From positions 710,987 to 774,986 of the forward strand of contig JAPDFW010000033.1 of the NCBI GenBank assembly GCA_028826165.1: 64,000 nucleotides of DNA. The letters are read 5' to 3'. The notes beneath the pieces were generated by a model. It was not told the DNA's origin. It made no database searches and saw only the letters and a program-made list of their open reading frames with translations. Both the position numbers and the translations under genes were made by a program. Position 1 is the stretch's first letter. Each line of letters starts with the position of its first letter. This DNA comes from Anaeramoeba ignava. Lineage: Eukaryota; Metamonada; Anaeramoebidae. Below are positions 45,561-59,700 of the stretch, in pieces.

Positions 45561-47673
45561 TTTCTTCTTTCGGTTTTTGGGGTTTTGATTTTTGAATAAA
45601 TTGATTTGGAATAAATCCAGTTGTTTTATTATCAATATCAGCAACAAAACAAGAATCTTTAAATAGAACAATAACTTTGAAAATTTGACCTTTTTTGATA
45701 TTTAAAAATACATTTGAAGAATCTTCAAAATCCTTTAAACCTTCAAATGTTAAGAAATCATTGTTTTCATAAATAGGATCATAAGGGAAAAAATGTATTA
45801 AAATTCTAGAAATATCAACAACTTCTGAAACTCCCATTTGATAACAAATAGAATGAGAAATTGGATGAGTTCGAGTATATTGTGAATAAATCCAAATAGG
45901 AATATCTTTATTGATTTTTCTGATTAATTGAGTAAGTGATAATCCTGCAGTTGGATATTCTTTTTTTTCCTTAGGATGTTCAGTTCTAACTTCAATTCTT
46001 TTCATATCACTAATAATTAAAAACCATTCTTCTTGATTTTTTTGAAATTCTGAAATTGCTTTTTCAGTATCAATAACTGTTGTGATTTTTAATCCTACTT
46101 TTCTTGCAACTTCAATTATAGGTTTATTATTTTCTGGTTCATCATCAACCCAAAGAATTTTCTTTTTTTTCTCTTTTGATGCTTCTTTATTCAAATTAAT
46201 TGCTTTTTCAGTTTCTTTTGGAGTTGTTCTATGAATCCAATTTTGTTTTTCTAATCTTTCTTTTTTGATTTTTTCAAAAATATCATAAGGATTTTCTTCA
46301 TCAAATTTAATTAATAATCCATAAGGAACAATTTGATCTGAAGAGAAAATAATCCATTCAAGTGATTCATTTGGAACTTGAAGATCAATAGGAACATTAT
46401 TTGGCCATCTTATTGTGTGTTCTTGAGTTACATTCACTTTATCAACTCTTATTTGAAACATTACTCGAACAAAATATAATTTATTATTATAGTTAAAATG
46501 AACTGGTAAAGCATAAATTGGATGAGAAGCATAAAGATAAGATTGAGAAGCATAAATATGTTTTTGATTTGGAATATGTCCTTTTGGAATTTCAACAATT
46601 TTTCCATCTTGTGTTTTATTTCCTGGAATAACTAATCCATTTTTAACAATTGATTTTGTATTTTCATATTTTGTTCCATGATATCCATATGACCATTTAC
46701 TTACATCTTTATTTCCTTGATTCTTCATTTTCAATCTTATCCATCCAACAGGTGGATAATAACGTGTTTTATTGATTCTAAATCCAATATCTTTTTCTGT
46801 ATAAATATGAAAAGAATACATTTCAAAATTTTCTTCAAGTTCAATTCCATTATAATCACATCCTTGTTTTAAAAATTCAATTGTCATATTTTTTAATTCA
46901 TTTTCTTCAGATTTTTTTGAACATGAATTTTGAACTGAAGTTTTAAAATCTTCATTTTTTTCAAAAACAAAACTTGTTCCATTTTGAAAAATAATATAAT
47001 CATTAGCTACTTCAACTATTTCATCTCCAGTAAATATATATTTTTTTTGTTTTGATGGAGGAAGAAGCCAATTTGTAATTATTTTAAGATTTTCACCTAA
47101 AATTCTTGCTTGAGCATTTATTCCTTGTTCATTATCAAAATATTTTCCTTTCATTGAATCAAGTAAAATAATATTTTTTAACTCAATTCTTCCAATTCCA
47201 ATTGTTTGTCTTTTTTTTTCATTTCCTAAATTTCCAATTTCATCATCAAATGATTTAGCATAAAAATAATCAAGAAATTTAATTCTAAATTTATCATTTC
47301 CATCTTTCCATTCAACATAAGAAGGTTTTTTTGAATATTTTTCTCCATTTAATTTATGAATAGTTCCACTTTTAATTAAAAAAATTAATGGATTTTTTCC
47401 CTTTTATTTTTAAATTAAAAAAAAGGAAAAATAAATTTAATCAAATTTAAAATCAAAATTAAAATTAAAAAATTAAAATTTAATTACATTTTCTGATTTA
47501 CATTCAATTTCCATTTCATTTTTTGTAAATTGAACGTTAATTTGAGCATTTTCAAAACCTGTATATGTTTCCCAATTTGAATGAAGTGAATCATAAAATT
47601 GAACTTCTTGATAACCAAAATTTTGTGTTCTTTTTTTTTGATAAAAAGAAGGTGCTCTTCTTCTTCGTGCCAT
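45463..47673 (-). CDS. PH-like / ART-like (HGT) / receiver / SH3 protein, copy 3
   Basis: The exons 47673-47488 and 47400-45463 (87-bp intron) give 707 residues. The N-terminus differs (MARRRRAPSFYQKKRTQ) before the shared GYQEVQFYDSLHSNWETY. The HGT domain (GYHGTKYENTKSIVKNGLVI, IYASQSYLYASHPIYALPV), receiver (KILWVDDEPENN, IISDMKR, IWIYSQYT) and SH3-like end (VFLNIKKGQIFKVIVLFKDS) are intact. A short stretch near residue 140 (IGRIELKNIILLDS) differs from the other copies. The C-terminus is a run of about 16 QN/KN pairs encoded by the neighbouring satellite. Confidence 0.78.
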
Positions 47674-47765
47674 TTTATTTTTAAAAATAAATAATTCAAA
47701 ATAGGAAAATAAAAAAATGAAAAATAAGATTTTCCACTTTTTTTAATTTTAATTTTAATTTTTAT

Positions 47766-50700
47766 TTAATTTTGATTTTGATTTTGATTTAGATTTTGAT
47801 TTTGATTTTTATTTCGGAAGATTTTATGCGAAATTCTGGGTTTAGGAACTGGAATTGAATTTGGATCAAAAAATTTCCAATACTTACCATTGTTATCATA
47901 AGGATTTTTAGGGACTTGTCTAGAATCAATATCTGAATCGATATATGGATCATTTAAATTTTCGTTTTCTTTTTCAATTTGATTTTGATTTTGATTATTA
48001 TTATTTTCCAAATAAAATTCAACTTCATAAGCAAATTCTATGAGATCTTCTAAATCAATTTTGATATTTTTTGGATCAACAAAATATAAATCTATTTTTG
48101 GGTGTTGAATTTTGATATCATTTGGATCTTTTCCTGTTTCAAGAAATTTTTGAAACTCATTCTGATTTTGATTTTGATTTTGATTTTGATTTTTTGATTT
48201 AAATTCTTTTTGAAAAATTATTTCCTTTTTTGGTAAATTTTTAATTTTTTCTTGAATTATTGAGAATATTTTTGATTCAATATCTGCTAATAATTTTGAA
48301 TTAATAGAATTAATAATTTTTTGTTTAATTTTTTCGGAATTAATATTTAAAATTGGAATTGATTGAATTTGTTCCATTTTAATTGGAAAAGAAATAATGA
48401 ATTGATTTTCAATTTGATTTTGATTTTTATTTTGATTTTGATTTTGATTTTTATTTTGATTTTGATTTTGATTTTGATTTTGATTTTGATTTTGATTTTG
48501 ATTTTGATTTTGATTTTCGATTTGAAATATTTGAAAAGCTTTTTTAAGTAATTGATTTTGTAAATGAATTGTATAATCAATCATATTTTCAATTAACATA
48601 AAAATTTGGAAATTTTGATCTAATTTTTTAGAAGTTAAAATTTTAATTCTTTTTAAGCAAATATCCCAAAATATTTTGAAATGATAATAATTTTTATGAG
48701 AGTTAATATTTTTTGAATAAATACATTCAATAAAGTTTTCAATTTCATTTTGATTTTCATTTTGATTTTGATTTTTTAAATTATCAAAAATTATACTTGA
48801 AATTTCAAGAAATTGTGGAAATAAATTCAAAAATTTCAATTCTTCTAAATTTTCAAAAAAGAAATCAAGTGCAAAAGTTTCTTTCTTTTCTTGATTTTTT
48901 TTGAAATTAATCAAATCAAAAATTTGAAACAATTCTTTTGATCCAAAATTTTGAAAAATCCATTTTTTTTCGATCTCTGGTTTTGTTATTTCTTGAATTA
49001 AATCAACTTGATAAATTGGATTTGTTTGAATTAAATTTAAGATATCTTGATGATTTTTTTTACGAATTTCTTCTATATTCTTGTGAAATGAATTTTTGTT
49101 ATATTTTTCTTGTTTTTGAGTCTCTTCTGAAAATTTAACCAAAATTTGATTATAATAAGCAAATGAATCTTTTAAAAGGAATGTTTAATAAATTTGCTAA
49201 TATTTCATTATCATTATTAATATGTTTTAAAAATATACTGTAAGTTTCATCTGATGAAAATTGATTTGAAACAAAATAATTTTTAAAATTAATAGAAGGA
49301 TGATAATAAGTATCAAAATTAATTAAACAAGATAAAAAGAATGAAGTGATCATCAATCGAATAATTCTAAAATCAATAGGATCAATTCCAGAAATAGTAA
49401 CAAATGGATTTCTTTTTGGATATTCATTTATTATTGGATAAATTGTATTTGAAAATAGTGAAACTATCAATTCTTTTTTTTCTTGTGATATTTTCAAATC
49501 ATCTTTAATTGATTCAAATCCATTCCAATAAGTTTTTATTAAATCTTCTAAATCTTTAATTTCTTTAATTTCTTCATTTTTTGTTAACATTTCAAAAATT
49601 CCATTTAAATGAATAAAAGGTTTTATTTTCTTTTGAAGTATAATCTTATGTGTTTCCAAAATAATTTGTTTAATTTGAGGTGAAATTATTTCCATATTTG
49701 ATATTTTTTTCGAAATGAATTGAACTTCTTCTTTTTCTTCATTATTAATAAGTAATTTAAAATGTGAATCTATGAAATTTTTTATAGACTTGGTTTGTTT
49801 AAATTGATTTTCTTTTATGAATTTTAAGAGATATCCAGAACCTTCCTTTTGATAAATTATTCCAAAAAGATAAATAAGAAAATCTTTTCCTTCATTTTGT
49901 AATGAAAATATTCTAATTTCTGGAAATTGTTGAATTAATAATGATGGATCTTCAAAAATTTGATTTCTTATATTGAATAATTGATTCATCTTTTCAAGAT
50001 TAAATGGTGGGTTTGTAAATTGAATTAATCTTGAATTATTAATAATTCTTTTTTCTTCTTCTTCTTTCTTTTCTTTTTCTTCTTTCTTTTCTTTTTCTAT
50101 TTGTTGAAGATTTTCTTCTGTGATCAAATTAATTTGGAATTTTGTTTTATATATCAATTTTTTTGCAATTATTTCTTCTAATTGTTTATCTTCCCAATCT
50201 GAATCAAAAATATATTCATTATTTTCCATTTCGATTTTGATTTCATTTTCATTTTCAATTTCATTTTGATTTTCATTTTCAATTTCATTTTCATTTTCAT
50301 TTTCATTTTCAATTTGATTTTCATTTTCAATTTCATTTTCATTTTGATTTTGATTTTGATTTTCAATTTCATTTTGATTTTGATTTTCAATTTCATTTTC
50401 ATTTTGATTTTGATTTTCATTTTCAATTTCATTTTCATTTTCCTTTTCATTTTCATTTTCATTTTGATTTTGATTTTGATTTTGATTTTCATTTTCATTT
50501 TCATTTTGATTTTGATTTTGATTTTGATTTTCATTTTCCTTTTCCTTTTCATTTTGATTTTGATTTTGATTTTGATTTTCATTTTGATTTTGATTTTGAT
50601 TTTCATTTTGATCTTGATTTTCTTTTTTAATTTTAAAATATTTAAAACCTGAATCGAAAATATATTCTTGATTTTCCATTTTCATTTCCATTTCCTTTTC

Positions 50701-53700
50701 ATTTTGATTTTCATTTTCAATTTCAAATGGTATGAATTCATCATCTTCTTCTTGATTTTCTTTTTTAATTTTAAAATATTTAAAACCTGAATCCAAAATA
50801 TATTCTTGATTTTGATTTTGATTTTGATTTTGATTTTGATTTTGATTTTGATTTTCATTTTGATTTTCATCTTCTTCTCCAAATTCATCTGATATGAATT
50901 CATCATCTACATTTTCATTTTCATTTTCATTTTCATTTTCATCTTCAATTTCAATTTCATATTTTACAAATTCATCATTTTCATTTTCCTTTTCCTTTTC
51001 ATTTTCAAATTCATCTGATATGAATTCATCATCTACATCTTGATTTTCCTTTTCAATTTCATTTTCCTCTTCAATTTCAATTTGATATTTTACAAATTCA
51101 TCATTTTCATTTTCCTTTTCCTCTTCAATTTCCATTTCCTTTTCATTTTTATCTCCAATTTCAAGTGGTATGAATTCATCATCTTCTTCTTGATTTTCTT
51201 TTTTAATTTTAAAATATTTAAAACTTGAATCGAAAATATATTCTTGATTTTGATTTTGATTTTGATTTTGATTTTGATTTTGATTTTCCATTTCCATTTC
51301 ATTTTCCATTTCCATTTCCATTTCCATTTCCTTTTGATTTTGATTTTTGAAATTTGGTATGAATTCATTTTCTTTTTTTTGATTTTCTTTTTTAATTTTA
51401 AAATATTTAAAACCTGAATCCAAAATATATTCTTGATTTTGATTTTGATTTTCCTTTTGATTTTGATTTTCATTTTCAATTTGATTTATGATATAAATTT
51501 CTTCTTCTTGAATATCAATAGTATTGGATAAAAATCTAATTTTTTTATAAATATCTTCATTCAATTCAAGACTTTTATCATGTTTAATTTGTTTCATCTC
51601 TTCTTTTTTAATTCCAAATTTTTTTTGTAAATTCTCATCTTTTAAAACAATTGTAAAAATAATAGATGAAAATCTATTATATTCATTTTCACTAATTGTA
51701 TTATTATCCGTTTTCTTAAATAAATCTTCAATAATTTTTATTATTCCTTCATTGAATTGATCTCCAAAATTTTGATTGAATAATTTTGTAAAAAAATATT
51801 CAAAAATAGAATTATATATGAAAATATTCTTTCTGGAAATTTCATATAAATACTTAATATCTGAATTTTTAATGATTAAATTAATAAATCTAGAAACTAA
51901 TTTCAAAACATTTCCTTTTTCATTTTGATTTTGATTTTGATTTTGATTTTGATTTTGATTTTGATTTTGATTTTCTTTTTGATTTTCATTTTGATTTTCA
52001 ATAATTAATCGATTTATTATAACTTTTTCAAAAGTATTTTATAAATTTGGTAATTTCATTCAATTTTGTTCTCATGAATTTAGTTCGTTTTGATATTTCT
52101 TTATCTATTTTTATTAAATTGAAATGTTTTTTGATATCACATTTTTTCCCACAAATCGAACATTTCTTTTCATTTTTCGTTTTCTCATAATCAATTTTTG
52201 AAATTATTCTATCTTTTATCAATTTATTTTGATTTTTTGTAGAACAAATGTAAATATCTTGTTTTAAATCTATTATTTTTTTCATTTCATTCATATCACC
52301 AAAATTTTTGGAAATCCATTCCTTTATTTTCAAAGTTTGTGATTTGAATTCTTTCAAAACCTTTTCTATTTCTTCAAATTGTTTATCATTAATGATATTT
52401 GTGTTGATAAGAGAATCATTGATTATATTCATTTTTTCAATAGAAGAAATTGCTTTTTGTAAAGATGAAGATGAAGATGAAAAAAGATCATCTTGATTTT
52501 TCAATAAAATATTCTTCTTATTTGTTTGATATCTTGTTTTAATCATAATCTCTTTTTGATCTTTTTCTTCTAATTTTATCATTTCAATTATTTCATTAAA
52601 TTTTGTATTAAAGAAATTAAGAAAAGTTTTGAAAGTAGAAATTTCGTTTTGAGTTTTTTTCTCTTTCAATTTTAAAAACATTCTCAAACAACAATCAATA
52701 AAATAATAAATTGAAAAGTTATTCTGATATACTTCTAAAAAATATTTTCTTATTGGTTTCATTTCTGTCCAAATCTCTAAAATAAGCTTTAATTTTGAAT
52801 GAAAAGATGGAAAATCAACTTTATATATTTCCACTAAAATGCTTTGATATGTTCTATTTTCTTGAGAAACTTTTTTGAGAAAATCAAAAATATCAATTTT
52901 TAATGCTTTAATCATTTCTTGTTCTTCATTTTTCAAAGTAATTGATTGTAAATCTTTTATATATAAAATAATAATCTCAGAATTATAAATATCTTTTTTG
53001 TTAGAAATTGTTTCTTCAATATATTCAAGTAATGATTTATTTTCTTCTAATTCAAATTGATCTTCTTTAATTATTGTGTAAATATTATCAAAAAATGGTA
53101 ATTTTGTATTTTCATATGTAACTTTTGTTTTTTGTATCATAGATAAGCTCATTTTTGAAATTAATCTCTTCCAAAAATCAAAAATTTGTTTGTTTGAAGA
53201 TAAATTTCTAGATGGTAAATCTTGAACTGTATTGTTTAAAAATCGAGAAAATATTTCAATAATCTTTAATTTGAATTGTAAATAAAGAAAAGAATTTAAA
53301 TTTTGGAATTTATTTTCTGATTTTGGTTCATTCTTTATCATTTCAATTAAATTCCATTGATAAAATTCCTCATTTTTGTTTTTAATTCCACTTTTTATCA
53401 TTTGAATGAAAAAGTTTATAATAATTTCCTTAAATTTATCAATATCTAAAATTGATTTGATATTTTTTAAAGCAATCTCGAAATGATCATCTTTAATTTT
53501 TAAAATTTTAGAAAGGGAATGTTTCAAATTATCTTGAATAATTGAATAAGTTTTATCTTTGTTGTTGTGAATAACACTTTCTAATGATTCATTCATATTT
53601 GATTCTTGATATAAATCCAAAATAATTTTTGGAGAAAGTTGATCCAAATGATAATATTCCCAAAATTGTTCAAAACAATAAGATATTTTTGGTGAATTTG

Positions 53701-56700
53701 TATCTTTTGAAGTATAGATAATAAATATAACATAAAATTTCTGTTCTTCAACTTCATTAATCTTTTCATTATTACTTTCTTTAAGAAAATCAAATATCAT
53801 TTCTTCAATTATAAATTTGGATTGATGGAAAATACTTGTATTAACTTGATTTGAATCAACATATATCAATAAAACTTGATTTTCATCATTCAATTTTACA
53901 TTTTCTTGTTGTTTTTGATTAAAGAATTCTTTTTCTAATTTATTTCTCAATGCTTGTTCTATATCAGTAGAAAGAATTTCAATTGAATTAATAATGTAAT
54001 TTTGAGGAATTGTTTTAATTTTTTCATCACTTGAAGAATATGTAAAAATTATTGAGTTATGAATATGATTTTTCAGAATTTCATTTTCAAATAAAGAAAT
54101 AAAATTTTGATGTGATTGTAAAATTGATGTTGAACAATCTTTCAAATACAAAGATTTTTTATTTGTTAAGTTTTTTGATATTAAATAATTATTTAATTCA
54201 ATAAGTTTGCCAATTTGTAAAAGCCTAATCCAATATTTAAGTTGTGTAATAAAAATAATATTGTAATCTTTATCATTTTTTTTGTTGTTTTCATTATTAT
54301 TTTCAATAATTTGTGGTTGATTTTTGTTTAAATCTTGAAATTTAATTGCTAATGTTAGAAATAAATCATCGTTATAATTTATTATTAAATTGTTATTATC
54401 AATATTTTCCTTTGTTATTGATTTAATTCCATCTAGAATTGTAGAGTGAGAGTCAATAAATTTGGTAATAAATTCATTTTGATTAAAATTAATTAAATCA
54501 AAATTTTCAAATTTGATAAATTTAGAACAACTTGATTGATCAACATTTTCAATTATTGAAACATCTTGTATTGAATATAATTTAAAATTTGAATGAATTT
54601 GAATAAATTTTGAATATAATCCAAATGTTACTTGTGCAAATTTATTATCACCAATTTGAATATAATTTTCTGTTAAAAGATTACATAAACCTTCCAAAAA
54701 TTCATTTCCATTGCATAAAATAACAGATCTTCCTAATGAAGCATAAAGTTCTATTTTTTTTAAAATTTTCCAATTCAAATATTCTTTCATTTCATCAGGA
54801 AATTGAGAAGAAAATAATATATTCATTCTTGTTGGAAATTGTTTCAAAAATATAGGAAGAAATGATAAATTTTTAAGTAAATAAATTGTTGAAATTTTTG
54901 GAATATCTAATTCATTATTATCATTATTATCATTATCTTCTTCTTTTTTTGTATCAGGAATTAAAATATCACTAATTTCATTTTCTTTTAATTGAGATTC
55001 TTGATTATCTGAAATATTTAATTCAATACCATTAAAAGTAGAAATGAATTTAAGTTGAGAATCTGAAATTATAAGAATAGGTATTTTCTCTTTTCTTTTT
55101 TCTTCATTGCTCAATATCTCAAAATCACTTTCATAAATTTGATTTAAATTTAAATAGAAATTCAAAATTTTATATGCTTCATTTGAATTATTTTCCAAAA
55201 ATTGAGTATTAGAAAGAGTAACAACAGGAAGAATATTGTTCTGATTCTCTTGAATACTTTTGAAATTTGATTTAAATAAATTTTGAATATCTTTTTTTGT
55301 TGTTTTAGTTGAACAAATAATATTAAAAAATTTGAGTGATGGAAGTTCTAATTTTTGAAAAATTTGATTTCCTGATTTTGAATCAATTTCTTTTAAAATT
55401 TTAATAGCAATATATTGAGATAAACCTATTTTTTATTTATATTATTTTATTTTATTTTTTTAAATAAATAAAAAGAGAATAAATTTAAAAAAAAATATTA
55501 TTTACCTGATTTTCCATAAAGAAAAAGTGTAGAATGTGAAAAATAACAAATGAAAATTATTAATAAATTTTGTTTTAATTCTTCAGTAATTTGAATTTGA
55601 GGGAAATAATGATCAAGTTCTAAAAAATTAATTAATTTGTTTTGAATATCAGAAATTATAGATTTAATTGTAGTTTTCTTATTTGAATTTAAATTGGGAT
55701 TGATTTCTTTTTCAATGTCAGATTCTAATTTATTTCTTTCTGTTTGAGATAATTTTAAAATATAATTGATAAACAATGAAACAACCATTCCATAAAAAAT
55801 TCTCACACTTTCTTCTTTTTCGCAAAATAAAATTTGTGAAATTTTTGAGTTTAATAACCAATTAAATATTGTTAAAGTTCTTGATATATCTTTTAAAGAA
55901 CAAGTTTGATTTAGGTTTTTTTGGATAAATTTATGAGAATTGATAATATTTTTTGTGAAAATTGTTTTAATTAATGTAATTTTATTATTGTTTGTTTTTG
56001 GAAATTTTAAATTTGTAAATGCTTGAGAAACCATTGAATAAATGAAATTATTTTCTATTTTTTCATTAAAAGTACCAAAATCTTCAAATTCATTTATAAA
56101 AGAATCTAAATATGGAAATTCTTGTTTTTCATTAAAATTAGAATAAGAAACAATAAAACGAATTTTATCAGATATTAAACTTCTATTTGAAATTCGATCA
56201 AAAATAATTTGTTTTAATAAAGCAATGCAATTTATTGGAATTGAATTTAATCCTTCAAATAAAATATTGAACGAGGTTTGTATGTTGTTTTTGTATATAA
56301 AATGTTCTGCTTCTGTAATAGTTTGAATAATTTCTTTTGTGTTTGATTTATCATTTAAATGATAAATTATCAAATGTTGATTCAAAAAATTTTCAATTAA
56401 AAATTGAATAAATTCAGAATTTAAATTTTCATTTGTAGTTTTGATAATTATTGGAATATTTGTTAATAATTTATATAATATTAAAATCATTCTCAAAAAG
56501 TTATCTAATGTAAAAAATTTCTTGAAATATTCATTTTCGAAAATAATAAACTTTTTATGAATTTCTATTAAATTTGGAGATAAATAACTTAATATTTCTA
56601 AAGCTTTAAAATTATCCATTTCAATTTTTCGTAAATTTTTTAAATGTTCATTAAATTTAAATCCATATTTTGAAACATTATTTTGAATTTCTCTATGAAA

Positions 56701-59700
56701 AAATCTATTATTTGATTTTCTTGAAATAAAATTAACATTCTTAATAAAATTTTTGTTCTCTTCCAAAGAAAAAATAAGTAAAGAAATATCTTTTTTTTCC
56801 CATTCAATATTTTTTGAAACTAAAATTGCAGCACTTTTTTGATAATTTTCAACAAATAATTTTGGAAATGTTGAAGAAATTTTATCATCTGCAAAAGCTA
56901 TTTTAGATTTATAAGGATTAATATAACGATATTGAATTAATGGATATATATAATATTTCAAAATATTCCAAAAATTAGATAATAAACGAAAAGTGATTGG
57001 TTGATTTTGATTAACTTGGGAAATTATCTTTTTTGAACTTTCGAAAAAATTTTCTTTATTTGGAATATCAACAAGAAAGGCAAATACATCAACTTCACTT
57101 TCAAAATCTTGAGGATGTTGATAAATTTCAAAAAATTTTGCAAGTATTTTTAAATCACCATTCTCTTGTCTTTTAATTGTTGAAGATTCATCAATTTTAT
57201 ATGAAAAGAAAGAAAAAGTTTTTTTATCAACTTGACATATTTTTTCTTCTAAATAATTAAAAGGAGCCAAATTGTTCAATTTAAATTCATTATTTGATAT
57301 ACCAACACTTGGAATTTCAATATATAAATGAAAAGATTCATCAAAAACCCATGAATTATAATTTATATTCGATTTATTCTTTGTAATTTCAATTGATCCC
57401 CATATTAATATTTGCCAAATTAAATATGATGTTTCTTGGATAGAGGAAAGTGATAATTCAACATGTAAATATGTATTTTCTTGATCAGTTAAATTAGTAG
57501 ATTTTAAGAATTGAATTTTTTTAAGAAATTCAGAAGATTTTCCTGATGTAATTAAAATTTTGAAATAACGATAATTTTTAGTTTCATTATTTTCATTTCT
57601 TTCATAACAATCTTTGAATATTTGATATGTTTTCCCATAACCTGATTTTTCAGATGAGTAAATTTTCATTCTTTTATATTGAGGAGAGTATTTGCAAAAT
57701 ATTTTTTCCAATTCTTTTTTAGAAAGTGAAGGAATTTGTTTTTCAATTAAAGTTGCTGAAGATTTGTTTAATTTAAGAGATTTTTCATTTTGTTCAGAAA
57801 AGAAAATAACTAAAGGAATTTTGGTTTTATATGAAATTGATTCAATTTTTTCTTTTAATAAATCTAAGTATTTTTGAGATAATTTTTCAGGATGAAGAAC
57901 TATGAATAAATGATTAATAGATTTGACTTGTTTTTTGATATTGTAATCACTATAAGTTTTAAAGAAAGAATCAATAATATTTTCATCAATATCTTGAGAA
58001 TCACAAAATAAAACATTTTCTTTAAGAGGGAAATGTTGACAAAAAATAAAATATAAAGATGTGATAATATCATAAAGATTTGATTCTTGATTAATTTTAT
58101 AAAGGAATATTAATTTCTTTTTTGAAGATTTTTCCAAAGTAAAAATTTTGGAAAATTGTTGATAAATTTGATTATAAGGAGTTGTATATTTAGTAGAAAT
58201 GGAAATTATTTGTTCTTCTTTTTCTTTTTGTTTTTGTTCTTTTATTTGTTCTAATTCTTTTATTTGTAATTCTTCTTTTTCTTTTTGTTTTTGTTCTTTT
58301 ATTTGTTCTAATTCTTCTTTTTTTTCTAATATTTGAATTTTGAAAGAATCAATTCCATTTTTTGGATTATATTTTATTATAATTTTATTATCTTCATTTT
58401 CTTTTTCAGGGATTTTTTTCAAATAATTTTGTAAATTTGAACACATTTTATTCATTAATTCAATTATTATAAAAATGTGTTGAATTGTTTGAAGTTTAGT
58501 TTCATTCATTTTCAAATTGTTTTTTAAATCAGTATTTTCAGATTGAATTAAAGTATGATCAAAAATTTGTTCAAATGGATCAAAATCTGAGAAAACAAAT
58601 GTATCTTTTTCAGTTTTACAAGAAAATATCTCTTTTGAATTACTTGAATAATCAAAAATGAAAACAGTTTTTTCATTTCCAAAAATTTTTAAAGTATTAT
58701 CAAAAATGGATTGAATTTTTGAAGATTTTGAGAGAGATTGAGTATTTATTATTTTTGAAGTATTTGGAAGATTTAGAATTTCTTCAATAACATTTAAATA
58801 TTCATCATTAATTTGAAAAGATTCATTGTTCATTTGAGATTCAGATTGTTTAATAAGATTTATTAAATTATCAAATGATTCAAAAGGTTCAGATTTACAT
58901 ATATATGTTTTAGTCTGTTTTCTTAATTTTTCGAAATGATTAATTGAATCAACTATTTTATTATTTCTTTGTTTCTTAAGTGAATTGGAAAAAATTGTAA
59001 ATTGATTATCATCTTCTTGTTTTTGAATTAAATTAGATAATCTATCAAATGATTTGATGTTATTATCATTGTTGAAAATGAATTTTTTTGGGATTTGGTT
59101 TAAACAATCAAGAATTGTTTTAAGAGTTGGAATTTCTTTAATTTTTTGAGAATTTTGCCAAGTTTTATCAAAGAATTTGGAATTATTTTCATTTATAAAT
59201 TTAAATTTTTCGGGAAAAATATCTTTATATTTAAATCAATTTTAGAAAATTCATTTTGAAATTCTCTATATTTTTGGATTAATAATAATAATTCATTAAC
59301 ATTTTCTTCTGAATATTCCTTTTTTTCTTTTTCTTTTTCTTTTGATTTAATATTAAAATCTTGATTTCGTAAAAAATTAAGTTCTTTTTTAATGAAAGAT
59401 TCATCATTTTCAATTGGAAAAATTTTATCAATTTTTGAAAGAATAATTTCTTTATCAAAAATATCTTTTGCTAATTTATTCCATTTTTTGTTTACTGAAG
59501 GTATAATTGTATCTCTAAAACTTGTAAAACTAATAATTTCTTCTTTTTCTTTTTCTTGTAATTCTTTTAATTCGAGAATCAATAAAATTTTTATAATATT
59601 TTGAAAAATTTGGCTTTCATTCAATTCAATAAATCTTCTTAATCCTAAACGTGATATATTTATTTTTCTTTGTTTTTATCATTTCAGCGATTGTTTTAGT

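Noticed and set aside
50266-50652. Plus-strand frame rich in Ile and Phe, resembling a membrane protein
   Set aside because: It is the antisense reading of EN/QN hexamers in the RNF213-like gene.
3299-52033. Programmed +1 frameshifting as an explanation for the frame breaks
   Set aside because: Several sites need one base removed, but others (5769, 59215, and the sites after 62.9 kb) need one added, the codons at the sites differ, and paralogues of the RCC1 and TLDc genes are intact. Sequence error or decay is simpler.
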